From Nocardioides sp. SYSU D00065 (GTDB lineage: Bacteria > Actinomycetota > Actinomycetes > Propionibacteriales > Nocardioidaceae): a DNA stretch of 64,000 nt. The notes under the pieces were generated by a model, which did not search any database, had not been told where the DNA came from, and saw only the letters and a program-made list of their open reading frames with translations. The stretch spans positions 496,001 through 560,000 of the forward strand of contig NZ_JAFMSX010000001.1 of assembly GCF_017916425.1 (NCBI RefSeq). Direction: 5' to 3'. Both the position numbers and the translations under genes were made by a program. Below are positions 53,398 to 62,923 of this stretch, one piece after another. Position 1 is the first letter of the stretch. Each line of letters opens with the position of its first letter.

Positions 53398-55005
53398 TTG
53401 GCCATCGATTCCGCGCGCGTGCGCGAGACGGCCGAGCAGTACTTCGGCCACCGCGAGCTCCTGCCCGGGCAGGAGGAGGCGATCAGCACGCTGCTCGCCG
53501 GCAGCGACGTGCTCCTCGTCGCGCCGACCGGGTCGGGCAAGTCCCTGACCTACCAGGTGGCCGGGCTGCTGCTCGGCGGGTGCACGGTCGTGGTCTCGCC
53601 CCTCCTCGCGCTGCAGCAGGACCAGGTCGCCGCCCTGGAGGAGGTGGGCCTCGGGGCGGCCCGGCTCAGCTCGGCGGAGTCCGAGGCACGGCGCGCAGAG
53701 GTGCTCGAGGCGGCGCGCGGGGGCGACGTACGGTTCCTGCTGCTCTCCCCCGAGCAGCTCGCCAACCCCGACGTGCTCGCCGAGGTGGCGGCGCTCGAGC
53801 CGACGCTCGTCGCGGTCGACGAGGCGCACTGCGTGTCGTCGTGGGGCCACGACTTCCGCCCCGACTACCTGCGCCTCGGCGACCTGATCGCCCGGCTCGG
53901 CTCACCGCGGGTGATCGCGATGACCGCGACGGCAGCGCTGCCCACCCAGCAGGACATCGCCGAGCGGCTGGCGCTGCGCGAGCACCGCGTCGTGCTGACC
54001 GGCTTCGAGCGCGACAACATCGCGCTGCGCGTCGAGCGCTTCGCCGACGCCGACGAACAGCGCGACCGCGTGCTGGAGCTCGTCGACGGGCTCTCCGGCG
54101 GCCCTGGCAGCGGTGTGGTCTACTGCCGCACCCGCGCGGGCGCCGAGGAGTACGCCGACGCGCTGGTCGAGCGCGGCCTGCGGGCGGCGGCGTACCACGC
54201 CGGCCTCGGCCAGCGGCGCCGCTCGGAGGTGCACGAGGCGTTCATGTCCGGCGAGGTGCCGCTGGTGGCGGCCACCTCCGCCTTCGGCATGGGCATCGAC
54301 AAGCCCGACATCCGCTTCGTCGTGCACGCCGACGTGCCGGAGTCGCCGGACACGTACTACCAGGAGGTCGGGCGCGCCGGGCGCGACCGGGCGACCGCGA
54401 CGGCGGTGCTGGCCTACCGGGCCGAGGACCTCTCGCTCGGGCGCTTCTTCACGACTCCGGTGCCCAAGCGGGCCGACGTACGAGCCGTGATCGCCGCCAT
54501 GGACGCAGCGGGCAGCGACGACCCGCGCGAGGTGGCCGAGCACCTCGACTTCGGGTTCCGCAAGGCCGGCCGCATCGTCAACCTCGTCGGTCTGGGCCGG
54601 CAGGCCGCCGATCTGCCCGACGACGCGGACGTCGAGAAGGTGGTCGACGCCGTCGTCGAGCGGGCTGAGGCGCAGCGCAGGCTGGAGAGCTCGCGCGTGG
54701 AGATGATGCGGGCCTACGCAGAGACGGACCGGTGCCGCAGCGCCTTCATGCTCGGCTACTTCGGTGCCGAGGTGCGTGAGCGGTGCGGGATCTGCGACAA
54801 CTGCGTGGAGGGCACCGCCCCCGAGGAGAGCCAGGACGACGACGTGCCGTACGCCGTCCAGGCCACCGTGCGGCACGCGGAGTTCGGGCTCGGGACGGTC
54901 ACCGACGTCGAGGAGGACCGGGTGACGGTGCTGTTCGAGGACGTGGGCTACCGCACGCTGGCCACCGAGCTCGTCGAGGAGCGTGGCCTGCTCGAGGAGG
55001 CGTGA
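53398..55005 (+). CDS. recQ: ATP-dependent DNA helicase RecQ
   Basis: A 535-residue helicase. Walker A is APTGSGKSLTY, the DEAH box VDEAHCVSSWGHDFRPDY, and motif VI QEVGRAGRDR. A zinc-binding RQC subdomain follows (about 440-465) with Cys in RCRSAF, RCGICDNC. No HRDC domain. The last 55 residues (VRHAEFGLGTVTDVEEDRVTVLFED in pieces) look like a small Tudor/SH3-type domain. The start is TTG 53398, with GGGAGGAG about 8 bases before; ATG 53323 has none. Confidence 0.92.
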   Translation: MAIDSARVRETAEQYFGHRELLPGQEEAISTLLAGSDVLLVAPTGSGKSLTYQVAGLLLGGCTVVVSPLLALQQDQVAALEEVGLGAARLSSAESEARRAEVLEAARGGDVRFLLLSPEQLANPDVLAEVAALEPTLVAVDEAHCVSSWGHDFRPDYLRLGDLIARLGSPRVIAMTATAALPTQQDIAERLALREHRVVLTGFERDNIALRVERFADADEQRDRVLELVDGLSGGPGSGVVYCRTRAGAEEYADALVERGLRAAAYHAGLGQRRRSEVHEAFMSGEVPLVAATSAFGMGIDKPDIRFVVHADVPESPDTYYQEVGRAGRDRATATAVLAYRAEDLSLGRFFTTPVPKRADVRAVIAAMDAAGSDDPREVAEHLDFGFRKAGRIVNLVGLGRQAADLPDDADVEKVVDAVVERAEAQRRLESSRVEMMRAYAETDRCRSAFMLGYFGAEVRERCGICDNCVEGTAPEESQDDDVPYAVQATVRHAEFGLGTVTDVEEDRVTVLFEDVGYRTLATELVEERGLLEEA

Positions 55006-55033
55006 GGTCCGCCGCCGCTGGGTACCGGGCGCC

Positions 55034-55363
55034 ATGACCCACCACGAGGCCCCTCTCCCCGACTACGACAACCTCGCGACCGGCTCCATCGAGTCCCGGG
55101 CGCACGCCCTCGACCCGGACGGGGTGCGTCAGCTGCTCGACTACGAGCGCCAGCACGCCAACCGCCCGCAGATCGTGATGATGCTCGAGCACCGGCTGAC
55201 CTCGCTCGAGAGCGGTGACGCCACGCCGTCGACCGGCGACCCCGGCGCGCCCGCGCCGGAGACGGCGCCGGGCGAGGCGCCCGCCGCCGCGGTCACGCCG
55301 GGTCCGCCGGTCAACCCGCCGTCGCAGGGCGACCCGACGAACCCGGCCCAGCCGCGCGGCTGA
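55034..55363 (+). CDS. Conserved actinobacterial protein of unknown function
   Basis: A 109-residue protein. The first 60 residues (LPDYDNLATGSIESRAHALD and VRQLLDYERQHANRPQIVMML) form a small helical domain that I recall from many actinobacterial proteins, with no known function. The remainder is a Pro/Ala-rich disordered tail. It lies 28 bases after recQ, probably the same transcript. Confidence 0.7.
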   Translation: MTHHEAPLPDYDNLATGSIESRAHALDPDGVRQLLDYERQHANRPQIVMMLEHRLTSLESGDATPSTGDPGAPAPETAPGEAPAAAVTPGPPVNPPSQGDPTNPAQPRG

Positions 55364-55379
55364 CTCCCCGGAACGCGTC

Positions 55380-55412
55380 GAGGGGCCCCGACCGACCTGG
55401 TCGGGGCCCCTC
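55380..55412. terminator. Bidirectional terminator between recQ unit and DUF5709 gene
   Basis: A perfect 14-bp stem (GAGGGGCCCCGACC and its complement) with loop GACCT, between convergent genes. Confidence 0.8.
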
Positions 55413-55429
55413 GGCACGTCAGGACGTGA

Positions 55430-55984
55430 TCAGTCCGGCGGGTTGAGGTCGGGGTCCTCGACCACGTGCACGGCGGCCTCCTCGGCACCCGCCGCGGCGC
55501 CGTCGATGCCCACGTCGGTGGCGACGAGGTCCTTGTCGGTGTCCTCGCGGACGCCCTCGTCGGTCGCGACCAGGCGGCCGGCGCGCATGCCGTCGACGTC
55601 GTCGGTCTCGGCGCCGCCCGCGACGTCCTCCTGCGGCACCAGCGCGGCGAGGTCACCGCGCTCGGCCTCCTCCTCGGCGACCTCGTAGGGGTCCGGCTCG
55701 GGGACCTCCTGTCCCACGCGCTGCTCCAGCGACTCGCCCTGGCTCTCCTCGAGCGGCGTGTTGCCGAAGCCCTGTCCCGCCGACCACTTCTCGGGCGGCG
55801 AGTAGCCCTCGTCCAGCGGCTCGGCGAGCCCACGGTCGTCGACGAGGCTGTCGCCCGTGCTCTGCGGCTGCGTCTCGTCGTCGACGCTGTAGCCGTGGTA
55901 GCTCTCGTTGTCGGTCGTGTCCCCGGTGACGTCCACCGCGGGGTCGGTGCCGATCTCGGCGGCGATGTCCGGCTGCTCGGTCAT
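55430..55984 (-). CDS. DUF5709 family protein
   Basis: A 184-residue, strongly acidic protein. DRGLAEPLDEGYSPPEKWSAG is the DUF5709 signature as I know it, and a GTPLEESQGESLEQRVGQEVPEPD-like stretch follows in pieces. The family is found in actinobacteria and its role is unknown; disorder and acidity suggest a stress-related or hydration role, but that is inference. AGGAGG sits 8 bases before ATG 55984. Confidence 0.75.
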   Translation of the reverse strand: MTEQPDIAAEIGTDPAVDVTGDTTDNESYHGYSVDDETQPQSTGDSLVDDRGLAEPLDEGYSPPEKWSAGQGFGNTPLEESQGESLEQRVGQEVPEPDPYEVAEEEAERGDLAALVPQEDVAGGAETDDVDGMRAGRLVATDEGVREDTDKDLVATDVGIDGAAAGAEEAAVHVVEDPDLNPPD

Positions 55985-56053
55985 GGAGCCCTCCTGCTCA
56001 TCGTGGCTTGAGCAGCGAAGGTACCCCGTTCGGCGCAACCGAACGGACGGGGG

Positions 56054-57703
56054 TCAGAGCCAGCCGGGCAGGCGTACGCCGGAGAGCGGCGCGGAGTCGT
56101 CCGGCGCCCAGTCCGTCCCCTGGGCCGAGGCCGCGGCTCCCAGCCCGGACGCCACCGCGGCCACGAGCAGCGTGACGAGCAGCCACGGGACGCCGCGCCG
56201 CGCGAGCGGGTCGACGACGCGGTGGACCGGGGAGCGGACCCGCTCCGAGCCGGGCCCCCACCACGTCGAGAGGGCGAACGCGGCACCGATGACGCCGAGC
56301 GAGGTCGTCATCGGCGCCGAGACGGCGAAGCACAGCAGGGCGACCGCGGCGGCGATGCCGAGGCTCCACAGGCACAGCAGCACCGACCCGCCGAGCCCGG
56401 CGACCACGTGCCACGGCGCTGCGAGCAACACCTGGATGCCGTCGTACCAGCGCGCTCCCCGACGCTCGCGTCGGCTGCCGGCCGACGCCGCCGCCAGGGA
56501 GCCGCTGCGCAGGAGCCAGACGGCCACGAAGAGGACCGCGAGCGCGACGTAGGGGGCGAGGGCGATGCCGCCGGCGACGCCCCCGCCGACGGCCAGCAGG
56601 GTGAGCGAGCGTCGCAGGCGCTCACCGGCCGGCGCCCGCTCGCGAGGCGCGGGCCCGTAGTCGGCGACGTACTCGGTCGTGCCGTCCGGCAGGACGCGCG
56701 TGCTGCGGTGCGGAAGGGTGCCGGCGTCGTCCCACTCCGACGACCAGTGCACGGGCTCCTCGACCGGCGCGACCCCCGTGCCGACGCGCGTCGGTGCCGC
56801 GGCCTCGTCGTGGGCCAGGGCGACGTAGGGCAGCGTGACGGGACCTGGCTGGCGCTCGAGGGCCGGCCCGGGCCGCTCGGCGGCGGCCGTCGGGCGCGCG
56901 AGGTCCTCCAGCCAGTCGCGCACCTCGTCGAGCGAGGGCCGGTCCGCGGCTCGAGGCGCGAGTGCTTCCTCGACCAGCGGCACCAGTGCCGGATCGAGGC
57001 CGGCGAGGTCGTGCTCACCCCGTCGCACCCGGTCCATGATCGCGACGGAGGGGCCGCGCCCGTAGGGAGCGCGGCCGGTGCCCGCGTAGGCGACGGTCGC
57101 CGCCCAGGCGTGGACGTCGGAGGCGGCGGTGGCGTCGTCGCCGTGCAGGATCTCGGGCGCGAGGTAGCCCGGCGTGCCGAGCAGCCAGCCGTTCATCGTG
57201 ATGCGGGAGTCCTCCGCGACCCGCGCCAGGCCGAAGTCGATGAGGATGGGCGTGCGGCCCTCCATGACGACGTTGGAGGGCTTGACGTCGCGGTGCAGCA
57301 CGCCGACGGAATGGACCGCCTCGAGCGCCTCGGCGAGGCAGTCGGCGAACCACAGGAGGTCCTGGCCCCCGAGCGGTCCCTCCTCCTGCACGTGGTCGTG
57401 CAGCGAGAGGCCGGGCACGTAGCGCGTCGCGACGAAGGGGATCTCGCCCCAGGGATCCGCGTCGACGATCTCGGCGACGCGGCGGCTGCGGATCCGGCTC
57501 AGCGAGCTGACCTCGCGAGCCAGCCTGCGGCGGGCCTCGTCGTCGCCGACGACGTGCGGTCGCAGGACCTTGATCGCGACCGGCCGCTCCCCCGGCTTCT
57601 GGCCGAGGTGCACCACGCCCATGCCGCCCTCGCCGAGGCGGGCGCGCAGCGCGTAGCCGCCCACGGTCAGTCCGGGCGGCGGCGCCTTCGGGGACGTCGT
57701 CAC
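56054..57703 (-). CDS. Serine/threonine protein kinase with polytopic C-terminus
   Basis: A 549-residue protein. The Hanks-type kinase domain (about 13-275) is complete: LGEGGMGVVHLG, VAIKVL, LHRDVKPSNVV, IDFGLA and LAPEI. A linker (275-370) leads to about five hydrophobic segments (373-530). No PASTA or other extracellular sensor is seen, unlike PknB. GTG 57703 is 6 bases from TAGCCT (complement of 57710-57715), so leaderless. The membrane region may sense the lipid state; inference. Confidence 0.93.
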   Translation of the reverse strand: MTTSPKAPPPGLTVGGYALRARLGEGGMGVVHLGQKPGERPVAIKVLRPHVVGDDEARRRLAREVSSLSRIRSRRVAEIVDADPWGEIPFVATRYVPGLSLHDHVQEEGPLGGQDLLWFADCLAEALEAVHSVGVLHRDVKPSNVVMEGRTPILIDFGLARVAEDSRITMNGWLLGTPGYLAPEILHGDDATAASDVHAWAATVAYAGTGRAPYGRGPSVAIMDRVRRGEHDLAGLDPALVPLVEEALAPRAADRPSLDEVRDWLEDLARPTAAAERPGPALERQPGPVTLPYVALAHDEAAAPTRVGTGVAPVEEPVHWSSEWDDAGTLPHRSTRVLPDGTTEYVADYGPAPRERAPAGERLRRSLTLLAVGGGVAGGIALAPYVALAVLFVAVWLLRSGSLAAASAGSRRERRGARWYDGIQVLLAAPWHVVAGLGGSVLLCLWSLGIAAAVALLCFAVSAPMTTSLGVIGAAFALSTWWGPGSERVRSPVHRVVDPLARRGVPWLLVTLLVAAVASGLGAAASAQGTDWAPDDSAPLSGVRLPGWL

Positions 57704-57789
57704 GGCACGAGGCTACCGGCGACAGTCGGCCATCCGGCTGATCCGGAGGGCGCGCGCCGGGCACCGCCCTTCGGCCGACCCCGGCGCGG

Positions 57790-59658
57790 TCAGCGGACGC
57801 GCTCGACGGCCTCCAGCGCCGCGATGAGCGAGCGCCCGTCGAAGGGGCCGACGTGGCGGGTCTCGCCGATGAAGAAGGTCGGCGTCCCCCGCACGCCGCT
57901 CGCCTCCGCCGAGGCGACGTCGTGCTGGACGTGCCGGGCAAGGTCCTCGTCGTCGAGGTCGCGCAGGAACTGCTCGACGTCGAGGCCGAGCTCGGCGGCG
58001 TAGCCGGCCAGGTCCTCCAGCTCGAGCTGGTCCTGGTGGGCGAACAGGACGGCGTGCATCTCCCAGTACCTGCCCTGCCGTGCCGCCGCCTCCGCGGCCA
58101 TGGCGGCCAGCTCCGCGTGCGGGTGCACGGGCAGCGGCAGGTGGCGGGTCACGTAGCGCAACCGGTCACCGAAGTGAGCGCGCAGCTCGGCGCCGACACC
58201 GCTCACCCGGGCGCAGAAGGGGCACTCGTAGTCGAGGTACTCCACCAGGGTCAGAGGGGCGTCGGCCGGTCCGAGGACGTGGTCGCGCTCCGGATCCACC
58301 GGATCGCTCAGGACGGTGGGCAGAGCAGCGTCGCGCTGACCCAGGAACCGGGCCGCGAAGCGGAACGCCAGCCACCCGGCCAGGCTCGCGAGCACGGCAG
58401 CGAACAGCACGCCGACCCGGGCCTGGTCCTGCAGCCGCGAGGAGTCGAAGGCGAGGCTGATGATCAGCAGGGAAACGGTGAACCCGATGCCGGAGAGGGC
58501 TCCGCCGGCGAGCGTGTGCCCGAGCCCGACGCCCTGCGGCAGGCGTCCCCAGCCGAGCCGGACGCTCGCGAAGGCGCCCACGAAGATGCCGAGCGTCTTG
58601 CCGACCACCAGTCCCAGCACGATGCCCCACATCAGGGCCGAGGTGAACGCGTCGCCCAGCACGCCGTTGCGGAGGTCGACGCCGGCGTTGGCCAGCGCGA
58701 AGACGGGTACGACGACGTGGCTGGTCGGGGTGTGCAGCGCCTCCTGGAGGCGCTCGTTGACCGAGATCGCGCGCGTGAGGGATCGCCGTGCGGTCCGCTG
58801 CACTCCCGGCATCGGCGACTGGCGGAACGCCAGGAACGTGCGGGCGGCGTCCTCGACGTCGCTGCGCCGGGGGTCGAGCGCCGGGACCAGGAGGCCGCTC
58901 AGCATGCCGGCGATCGAGGCGTGCACGCCCGACTCCACGGTGGCGATCCACAGGACCAGCACGATCATGACGTAGGGCGCCGCCTGCCACACGCCGTACC
59001 TGTCGAGGACTCCCAGCGCCACCAGGCAGACGGCTGCCACCAGCAGCGCGCCCGGCGAGAGGTCGTCGGAGTAGACGACCCCGATCACGCTCACGGCGAT
59101 GATGTCGTCGATGACGGTCAGCGTCAGCAGGAAGATCCGCAGCTGCGTGGAGACCGTCGGTCCGACCAGCGCCATCACGCCGAGCAGGAACGCGGTGTCG
59201 GTGCCGATGACCGCACCCCAGCCCGCCGCCTGCTCACCTGAGGGGTTGAGCGCGAGGAAGATCGCGGCCGGCACCAGCATGCCGGCGAGGCCGGCCACGA
59301 GGGGGACCACCAGACGGCTCCGGTCGGTGAGCTCGCCGATGGCGAACTCCTTGCGGACCTCGAGGCCGATCACGAAGAAGAACACGACCATCAGGCCGTC
59401 GTTGATCCAGTGGTGCAGGTCCATCGTCATGCCGTCGCTGCCGAAGCGGACGGACACCTCGGTGTGCCACAGGTCGACGTAGGACTCAGACCACGGCGAG
59501 TTGGCCCAGACGAGCGCGACGAGGGCCGCGACCACCAGCATCCCGGCCGACCCCGACTCGGTGCTCATGAAGTGGCGCAGCGAGCGGGGGGACTGACCGC
59601 TGAACGCGTCAGCGCCCCGGCAGGAGGACTGCTGGGTGGTCGGGGTGTCGGCGGACAT
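57790..59658 (-). CDS. NhaA Na+/H+ antiporter fused to a DsbA-like thioredoxin domain
   Basis: A 622-residue fusion. Residues about 30-420 are NhaA with about 12 membrane helices and the ion-binding double Asp in [13 protein letters not shown]. Residues about 450-622 are a DsbA/thioredoxin-fold domain with active site ECPFC and cis-Pro in [10 protein letters not shown]. Such fusions occur in actinobacteria. It lies 26 bases after ilvE on the same strand. Start ATG 59658 has a weak ribosome binding site. Confidence 0.93.
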   Translation of the reverse strand: MSADTPTTQQSSCRGADAFSGQSPRSLRHFMSTESGSAGMLVVAALVALVWANSPWSESYVDLWHTEVSVRFGSDGMTMDLHHWINDGLMVVFFFVIGLEVRKEFAIGELTDRSRLVVPLVAGLAGMLVPAAIFLALNPSGEQAAGWGAVIGTDTAFLLGVMALVGPTVSTQLRIFLLTLTVIDDIIAVSVIGVVYSDDLSPGALLVAAVCLVALGVLDRYGVWQAAPYVMIVLVLWIATVESGVHASIAGMLSGLLVPALDPRRSDVEDAARTFLAFRQSPMPGVQRTARRSLTRAISVNERLQEALHTPTSHVVVPVFALANAGVDLRNGVLGDAFTSALMWGIVLGLVVGKTLGIFVGAFASVRLGWGRLPQGVGLGHTLAGGALSGIGFTVSLLIISLAFDSSRLQDQARVGVLFAAVLASLAGWLAFRFAARFLGQRDAALPTVLSDPVDPERDHVLGPADAPLTLVEYLDYECPFCARVSGVGAELRAHFGDRLRYVTRHLPLPVHPHAELAAMAAEAAARQGRYWEMHAVLFAHQDQLELEDLAGYAAELGLDVEQFLRDLDDEDLARHVQHDVASAEASGVRGTPTFFIGETRHVGPFDGRSLIAALEAVERVR

Positions 59659-59684
59659 CGGTTCAGGCGCCGGTGGCGCGTGCT

Positions 59685-60773
59685 TCAGCAGACACGGTGC
59701 ATCCACCCGAAGGTGTCCTCGGCGCGACCGAACTGCATCCCGACGAGCGCCTCACGGATCTGCATCGTCAGCTCGGTGCTCGCCGGCGCAGGGGTCGTGC
59801 CCTGCGGCGAGCGCAGCTCGCCGACCGGCGTGACGACGGCGGCCGTCCCGCAGGCGAAGATCTCGGTGATGTCGCCGGAGGCCACGCCGTCGCGCCACTC
59901 GTCGATGGAGAACTTCCGCTCCTCCACCGCATGACCGAGCTTGCTCGCGAGCTCGATGATCGAGGCGCGGGTGATGCCCTCGAGGATCGTGCCGGTCTCG
60001 GGGGTGACGATGCTGCCGTCGGCGTGCACGAAGAACAGGTTCATCCCGCCGAGCTCCTCGACGTAGCGGAACTCCTGGTCGTCGAGGAACACGACCTGGT
60101 CGCAGCCCTGCTCGATCGCCTCGCGCTGGGCGGCCAGGGAGGCTGCGTAGTTGCCGCCGGTCTTCGCCGCGCCCATGCCCCCGCGCCCGGCGCGGGTGTA
60201 GGTCTCCGAGAGCCACAGGTTGACCGGCTTCACGCCGCCCTTGAAGTAGGCGCCGGCCGGGGAGGCGATGACCATGAACGTCACGTGCTGGGCCGGTCGC
60301 ACGCCGAGGAAGGTCTCGGAGGCGAACATGAAGGGGCGCAGGTAGAGCGACTTCTCGCCCTCGCCCGGCTCCGACGAGTTCTGGGGCACCCACCGCTGGT
60401 CGACCTCGACGAGGGCGTCGACGAAGTCGACGAAGTCCCCGACCGGCAGCTCGGGGAACGCCAGGCGCGCCGACGAGCGCACCATCCGCGCGGCGTTCTG
60501 GTCCGGGCGGAAGGTCCAGATCGAGCCGTCGTCGTGCCGGTAGGCCTTCATGCCCTCGAAGGTCTCCTGCGCGTAGTGCAGCACGGCGGTCGCCGGGTCG
60601 AGCGTCAGCGGCCCGTAGGGCGTGATGCGCGCGCCGTGCCACCCCTCCTCGGGCGTCCACTCCACCGTGAGCATGTGGTCGGTGAAGTGCTGGCCGAACC
60701 CGGGGTTCGCGAGGATCTCGGCGAGCCGGGCGTCGTCGACGGGCGAGGGGTTGGCGGTGGTGCTGATCTGCAT
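59685..60773 (-). CDS. ilvE: Branched-chain amino-acid aminotransferase
   Basis: A 362-residue class IV PLP transaminase, last step of Leu, Ile and Val synthesis. The PLP Lys is in [26 protein letters not shown] and [11 protein letters not shown] are family segments, and [14 protein letters not shown] carries the phosphate-binding loop. It begins 21 bases after the leuB stop, so leuB-ilvE are probably co-transcribed. Confidence 0.96.
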   Translation of the reverse strand: MQISTTANPSPVDDARLAEILANPGFGQHFTDHMLTVEWTPEEGWHGARITPYGPLTLDPATAVLHYAQETFEGMKAYRHDDGSIWTFRPDQNAARMVRSSARLAFPELPVGDFVDFVDALVEVDQRWVPQNSSEPGEGEKSLYLRPFMFASETFLGVRPAQHVTFMVIASPAGAYFKGGVKPVNLWLSETYTRAGRGGMGAAKTGGNYAASLAAQREAIEQGCDQVVFLDDQEFRYVEELGGMNLFFVHADGSIVTPETGTILEGITRASIIELASKLGHAVEERKFSIDEWRDGVASGDITEIFACGTAAVVTPVGELRSPQGTTPAPASTELTMQIREALVGMQFGRAEDTFGWMHRVC

Positions 60774-60794
60774 GGGGTCAACCTATTCCAGGGC

Positions 60795-61874
60795 TCAGAT
60801 GCGGGCGGCGATCGCGTCCCCGACCTCGCTCGTACGACGACTCGTGCCTGGCGCGCGCTCGGAGAGGTCGGCCAGGACGGCCGTCTCGATGCGCGCCGCG
60901 GCCTCGCCGTGGCCGAGGTGGTCGAGCAGGAGTGCGGCGGACAGGATCGCGGCGGTGGGGTCGGCCTTCTGCTGGCCGGCGATGTCGGGGGCCGATCCGT
61001 GGACGGGCTCGAACATCGAGGGGGCCGTCCGGTCGGGGTTGACGTTGCCGGACGCTGCGAGGCCGATGCCGCCGGTGATGGCGGCGGCGAGGTCGGTGAC
61101 GATGTCGCCGAACAGGTTGTCGGTGACGATCACGTCGAAGCGTGCCGGGTCGGTGGCCAGGAAGATCATCGCCGCGTCGACGTGCATGTAGTCGGTGGTG
61201 ACGTCCGGGAACTCCTGACCCACCGCCTCGAACAGCCGCCACCACAGCGAGCCGGCGTTGACCAGCACGTTGGTCTTGTGGACCAGGGTCAGCTTCTTGC
61301 GGGGGCGCTTCTGCGCGCGGGCGAAGGCGTCGCGCACCACCCGCTCGACGCCGTAGGCGGTGTTGACCGAGACCTCGGTGGCGATCTCGGCCGGCGTGCC
61401 GACCCGGAGGGCACCTCCGTTGCCCGTGTAGGGGCCTTCGGTGCCCTCGCGGACCACGACGAAGTCGATGTCACCGGGCTCGGCCAGGGGTGAGGCCGTG
61501 CCCGGGAAGAGCCGCGACGGGCGCAGGTTGACGTAGTGGTCGAGCTCGAAGCGCAGCCGCAGCAGCAGGCCGCGCTCGAGGATGCCGGGCGGCAGGTTGG
61601 GGTCGTTGGGCTTGCCTCCCACGGCTCCCAGCAGGATCGCGTCGTGCCCGCGGATCTCGGCGAGCACCGAGTCGGGCAGCACCTCCCCGGTGGCGAGGTA
61701 GCGCTCGGCGCCGAGGTCGTAGCGCGTCGGCTCGAACGCCACCGGGGAGGCGGCCTCGAGCACCTTGAGGGCCTCGGCCGTCACCTCCGGGCCGATCCCG
61801 TCGCCAGGGATGACGGCGAGGGTCGGGTTGCCGGAGACGGGCGGAGTGGACGTCGGCTGCTGGGAGTCGGACAT
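60795..61874 (-). CDS. leuB: 3-isopropylmalate dehydrogenase
   Basis: A 359-residue enzyme oxidising 3-isopropylmalate in leucine synthesis. It opens [20 protein letters not shown], has the Mg-binding [11 protein letters not shown], and [23 protein letters not shown] short ORF ends 10 bases upstream and a leader peptide lies further upstream. A TAGCGT box (complement of 61882-61887) 7 bases before ATG 61874 could give a second, leaderless transcript. Confidence 0.96.
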   Translation of the reverse strand: MSDSQQPTSTPPVSGNPTLAVIPGDGIGPEVTAEALKVLEAASPVAFEPTRYDLGAERYLATGEVLPDSVLAEIRGHDAILLGAVGGKPNDPNLPPGILERGLLLRLRFELDHYVNLRPSRLFPGTASPLAEPGDIDFVVVREGTEGPYTGNGGALRVGTPAEIATEVSVNTAYGVERVVRDAFARAQKRPRKKLTLVHKTNVLVNAGSLWWRLFEAVGQEFPDVTTDYMHVDAAMIFLATDPARFDVIVTDNLFGDIVTDLAAAITGGIGLAASGNVNPDRTAPSMFEPVHGSAPDIAGQQKADPTAAILSAALLLDHLGHGEAAARIETAVLADLSERAPGTSRRTSEVGDAIAARI

Positions 61875-61884
61875 GGCGCGAACG

Positions 61885-62025
61885 CTAGTTGTCGTCGGGA
61901 CGCAGGCCGCCGTTGTCTCGCAGGTCAAGCGCCCGCTGCACCGCAGCGGCGGTGTTCTCCGCACTGCGCGGGTTCTCGGGGTCGTGGGCGGCGGGGCCCC
62001 AGGCGTCGGGATACATCTGGTACAT
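61885..62025 (-). CDS. 46-residue ORF between the leader peptide and leuB
   Basis: A 46-codon frame starting [10 protein letters not shown], with AGAGGTGA before ATG 62025 and TAG at 61885-61887. It looks like a real small protein: codon use follows the G+C pattern, and a good ribosome binding site is present. It ends 10 bases before leuB. Its function is unknown. The TAG stop is also part of the TAGCGT -10-like box of leuB. Confidence 0.6.
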   Translation of the reverse strand: MYQMYPDAWGPAAHDPENPRSAENTAAAVQRALDLRDNGGLRPDDN

Positions 62026-62139
62026 CGAACGTCACCTCTGCGGCTTCGAAGGGCGTCAGCTGGGCTGACTCTGATGCGAGAAGCCGGGGGGCGGCGGAAC
62101 CTCGTCAACGCCGAACACCGCGACGAGGTGGCCTCTCTG

Positions 62140-62184
62140 TCAGGCCTCGCCGCGGCGGTCGATGAGTACGAGGACGCTCCGCAT
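62140..62184 (-). CDS. Leader peptide rich in Val/Leu/Ile upstream of leuB
   Basis: The minus strand reads [14 protein letters not shown] then TGA (14 codons), with the run Val-Leu-Val-Leu-Ile. A TAGGGT box lies 9 bases before its ATG. Position (114 bases upstream of the small ORF and 265 of leuB) and content match a branched-chain amino-acid leader. Downstream RNA has a CCTCGTC/GACGAGG hairpin and a GGCTTC/GAAGCC closing stem. No U-tract terminator is seen. CACCTC just after the peptide could pair with the GAGGTG ribosome binding site of the small ORF, suggesting translational attenuation. Confidence 0.65.
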   Translation of the reverse strand: MRSVLVLIDRRGEA

Positions 62185-62306
62185 GGTGCGCCGACCCTAC
62201 GACCGGGCGCCGGCGCCGCGCACCGGATTTCGTGGTGCGTGTCAGATCGTGAGATGTCCGGCCGCGGACTGGGATCGCGTCCGGGGGATGACACACTCTC
62301 GACCTC

Positions 62307-62873
62307 ATGTCTGCTCCTCCGGAACTCCCCGACGTCGTGCAGCGCGCCTTCGACGTGTGCCGACAGGCGGGCTACGTCGCGTTCTGCCGCAACGAGACCG
62401 GCCGGCTGCTCGCGACGCTCGCCGCGACCCGCGGCGGCACGATGGCGGAGTTCGGCACCGGGTGCGGCGTGGGCACGGCGTGGCTGCGCAGCGGCGTACG
62501 CAACGGGGCGCGGATCCTCACCGCCGAGCTGGACGAGTCGCTGGCCGGCGCGGCCTCGACGATCTTCACCGACGACGCCTGCGTCGAGGTCCTCGCGGCC
62601 GACTGGAACGTGCTGCGCGACCGCGGCCCGTTCTCCCTGCTGTTCCTCGACTCCGGCAGCCCCTCGGAGGTCGGCGTCGACTCGATCATCGACCTGGTGG
62701 AGCCCGGCGGCATCGTCGTGCTCGACGACTTCGCGCCCTGCGAGTCGTGGCCGCCCATCGCCTACGGCCGGGTGGACACCCTGCGCGAGCAGTGGCTCAC
62801 CGACGAGCGGTTCACCGCGGTCGAGGTGATGGTCGCCGCCGACGCCTCGACCATCCTCGCCACGCGTCGCTGA
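62307..62873 (+). CDS. O-methyltransferase-like SAM-dependent methyltransferase
   Basis: A 188-residue class I methyltransferase. Motif I is [30 protein letters not shown] and the [15 protein letters not shown] region follow the fold, as does GGIVVLDDF. Small-molecule O-methyltransferases are closest in layout; the substrate is unknown. Start ATG 62307 has no ribosome binding site. Divergent from the leuB leader by about 120 bases. A terminator follows. Confidence 0.85.
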   Translation: MSAPPELPDVVQRAFDVCRQAGYVAFCRNETGRLLATLAATRGGTMAEFGTGCGVGTAWLRSGVRNGARILTAELDESLAGAASTIFTDDACVEVLAADWNVLRDRGPFSLLFLDSGSPSEVGVDSIIDLVEPGGIVVLDDFAPCESWPPIAYGRVDTLREQWLTDERFTAVEVMVAADASTILATRR

Positions 62874-62876
62874 CGG

Positions 62877-62904
62877 AGCGCCGTCCGCGGCCGCGGACGG
62901 CGCT
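62877..62904. terminator. Terminator after the methyltransferase
   Basis: A perfect 28-base palindrome (14-bp arms, AGCGCCGTCCGCGG and its complement, no loop bases) starting 3 bases after the stop codon. Confidence 0.7.
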
Positions 62905-62923
62905 TCCTGCTTGGATGTGGCGC

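Noticed and set aside
62307..62873. Methyltransferase considered as part of the leuB unit
   Set aside because: It is on the opposite strand with its own start and terminator.
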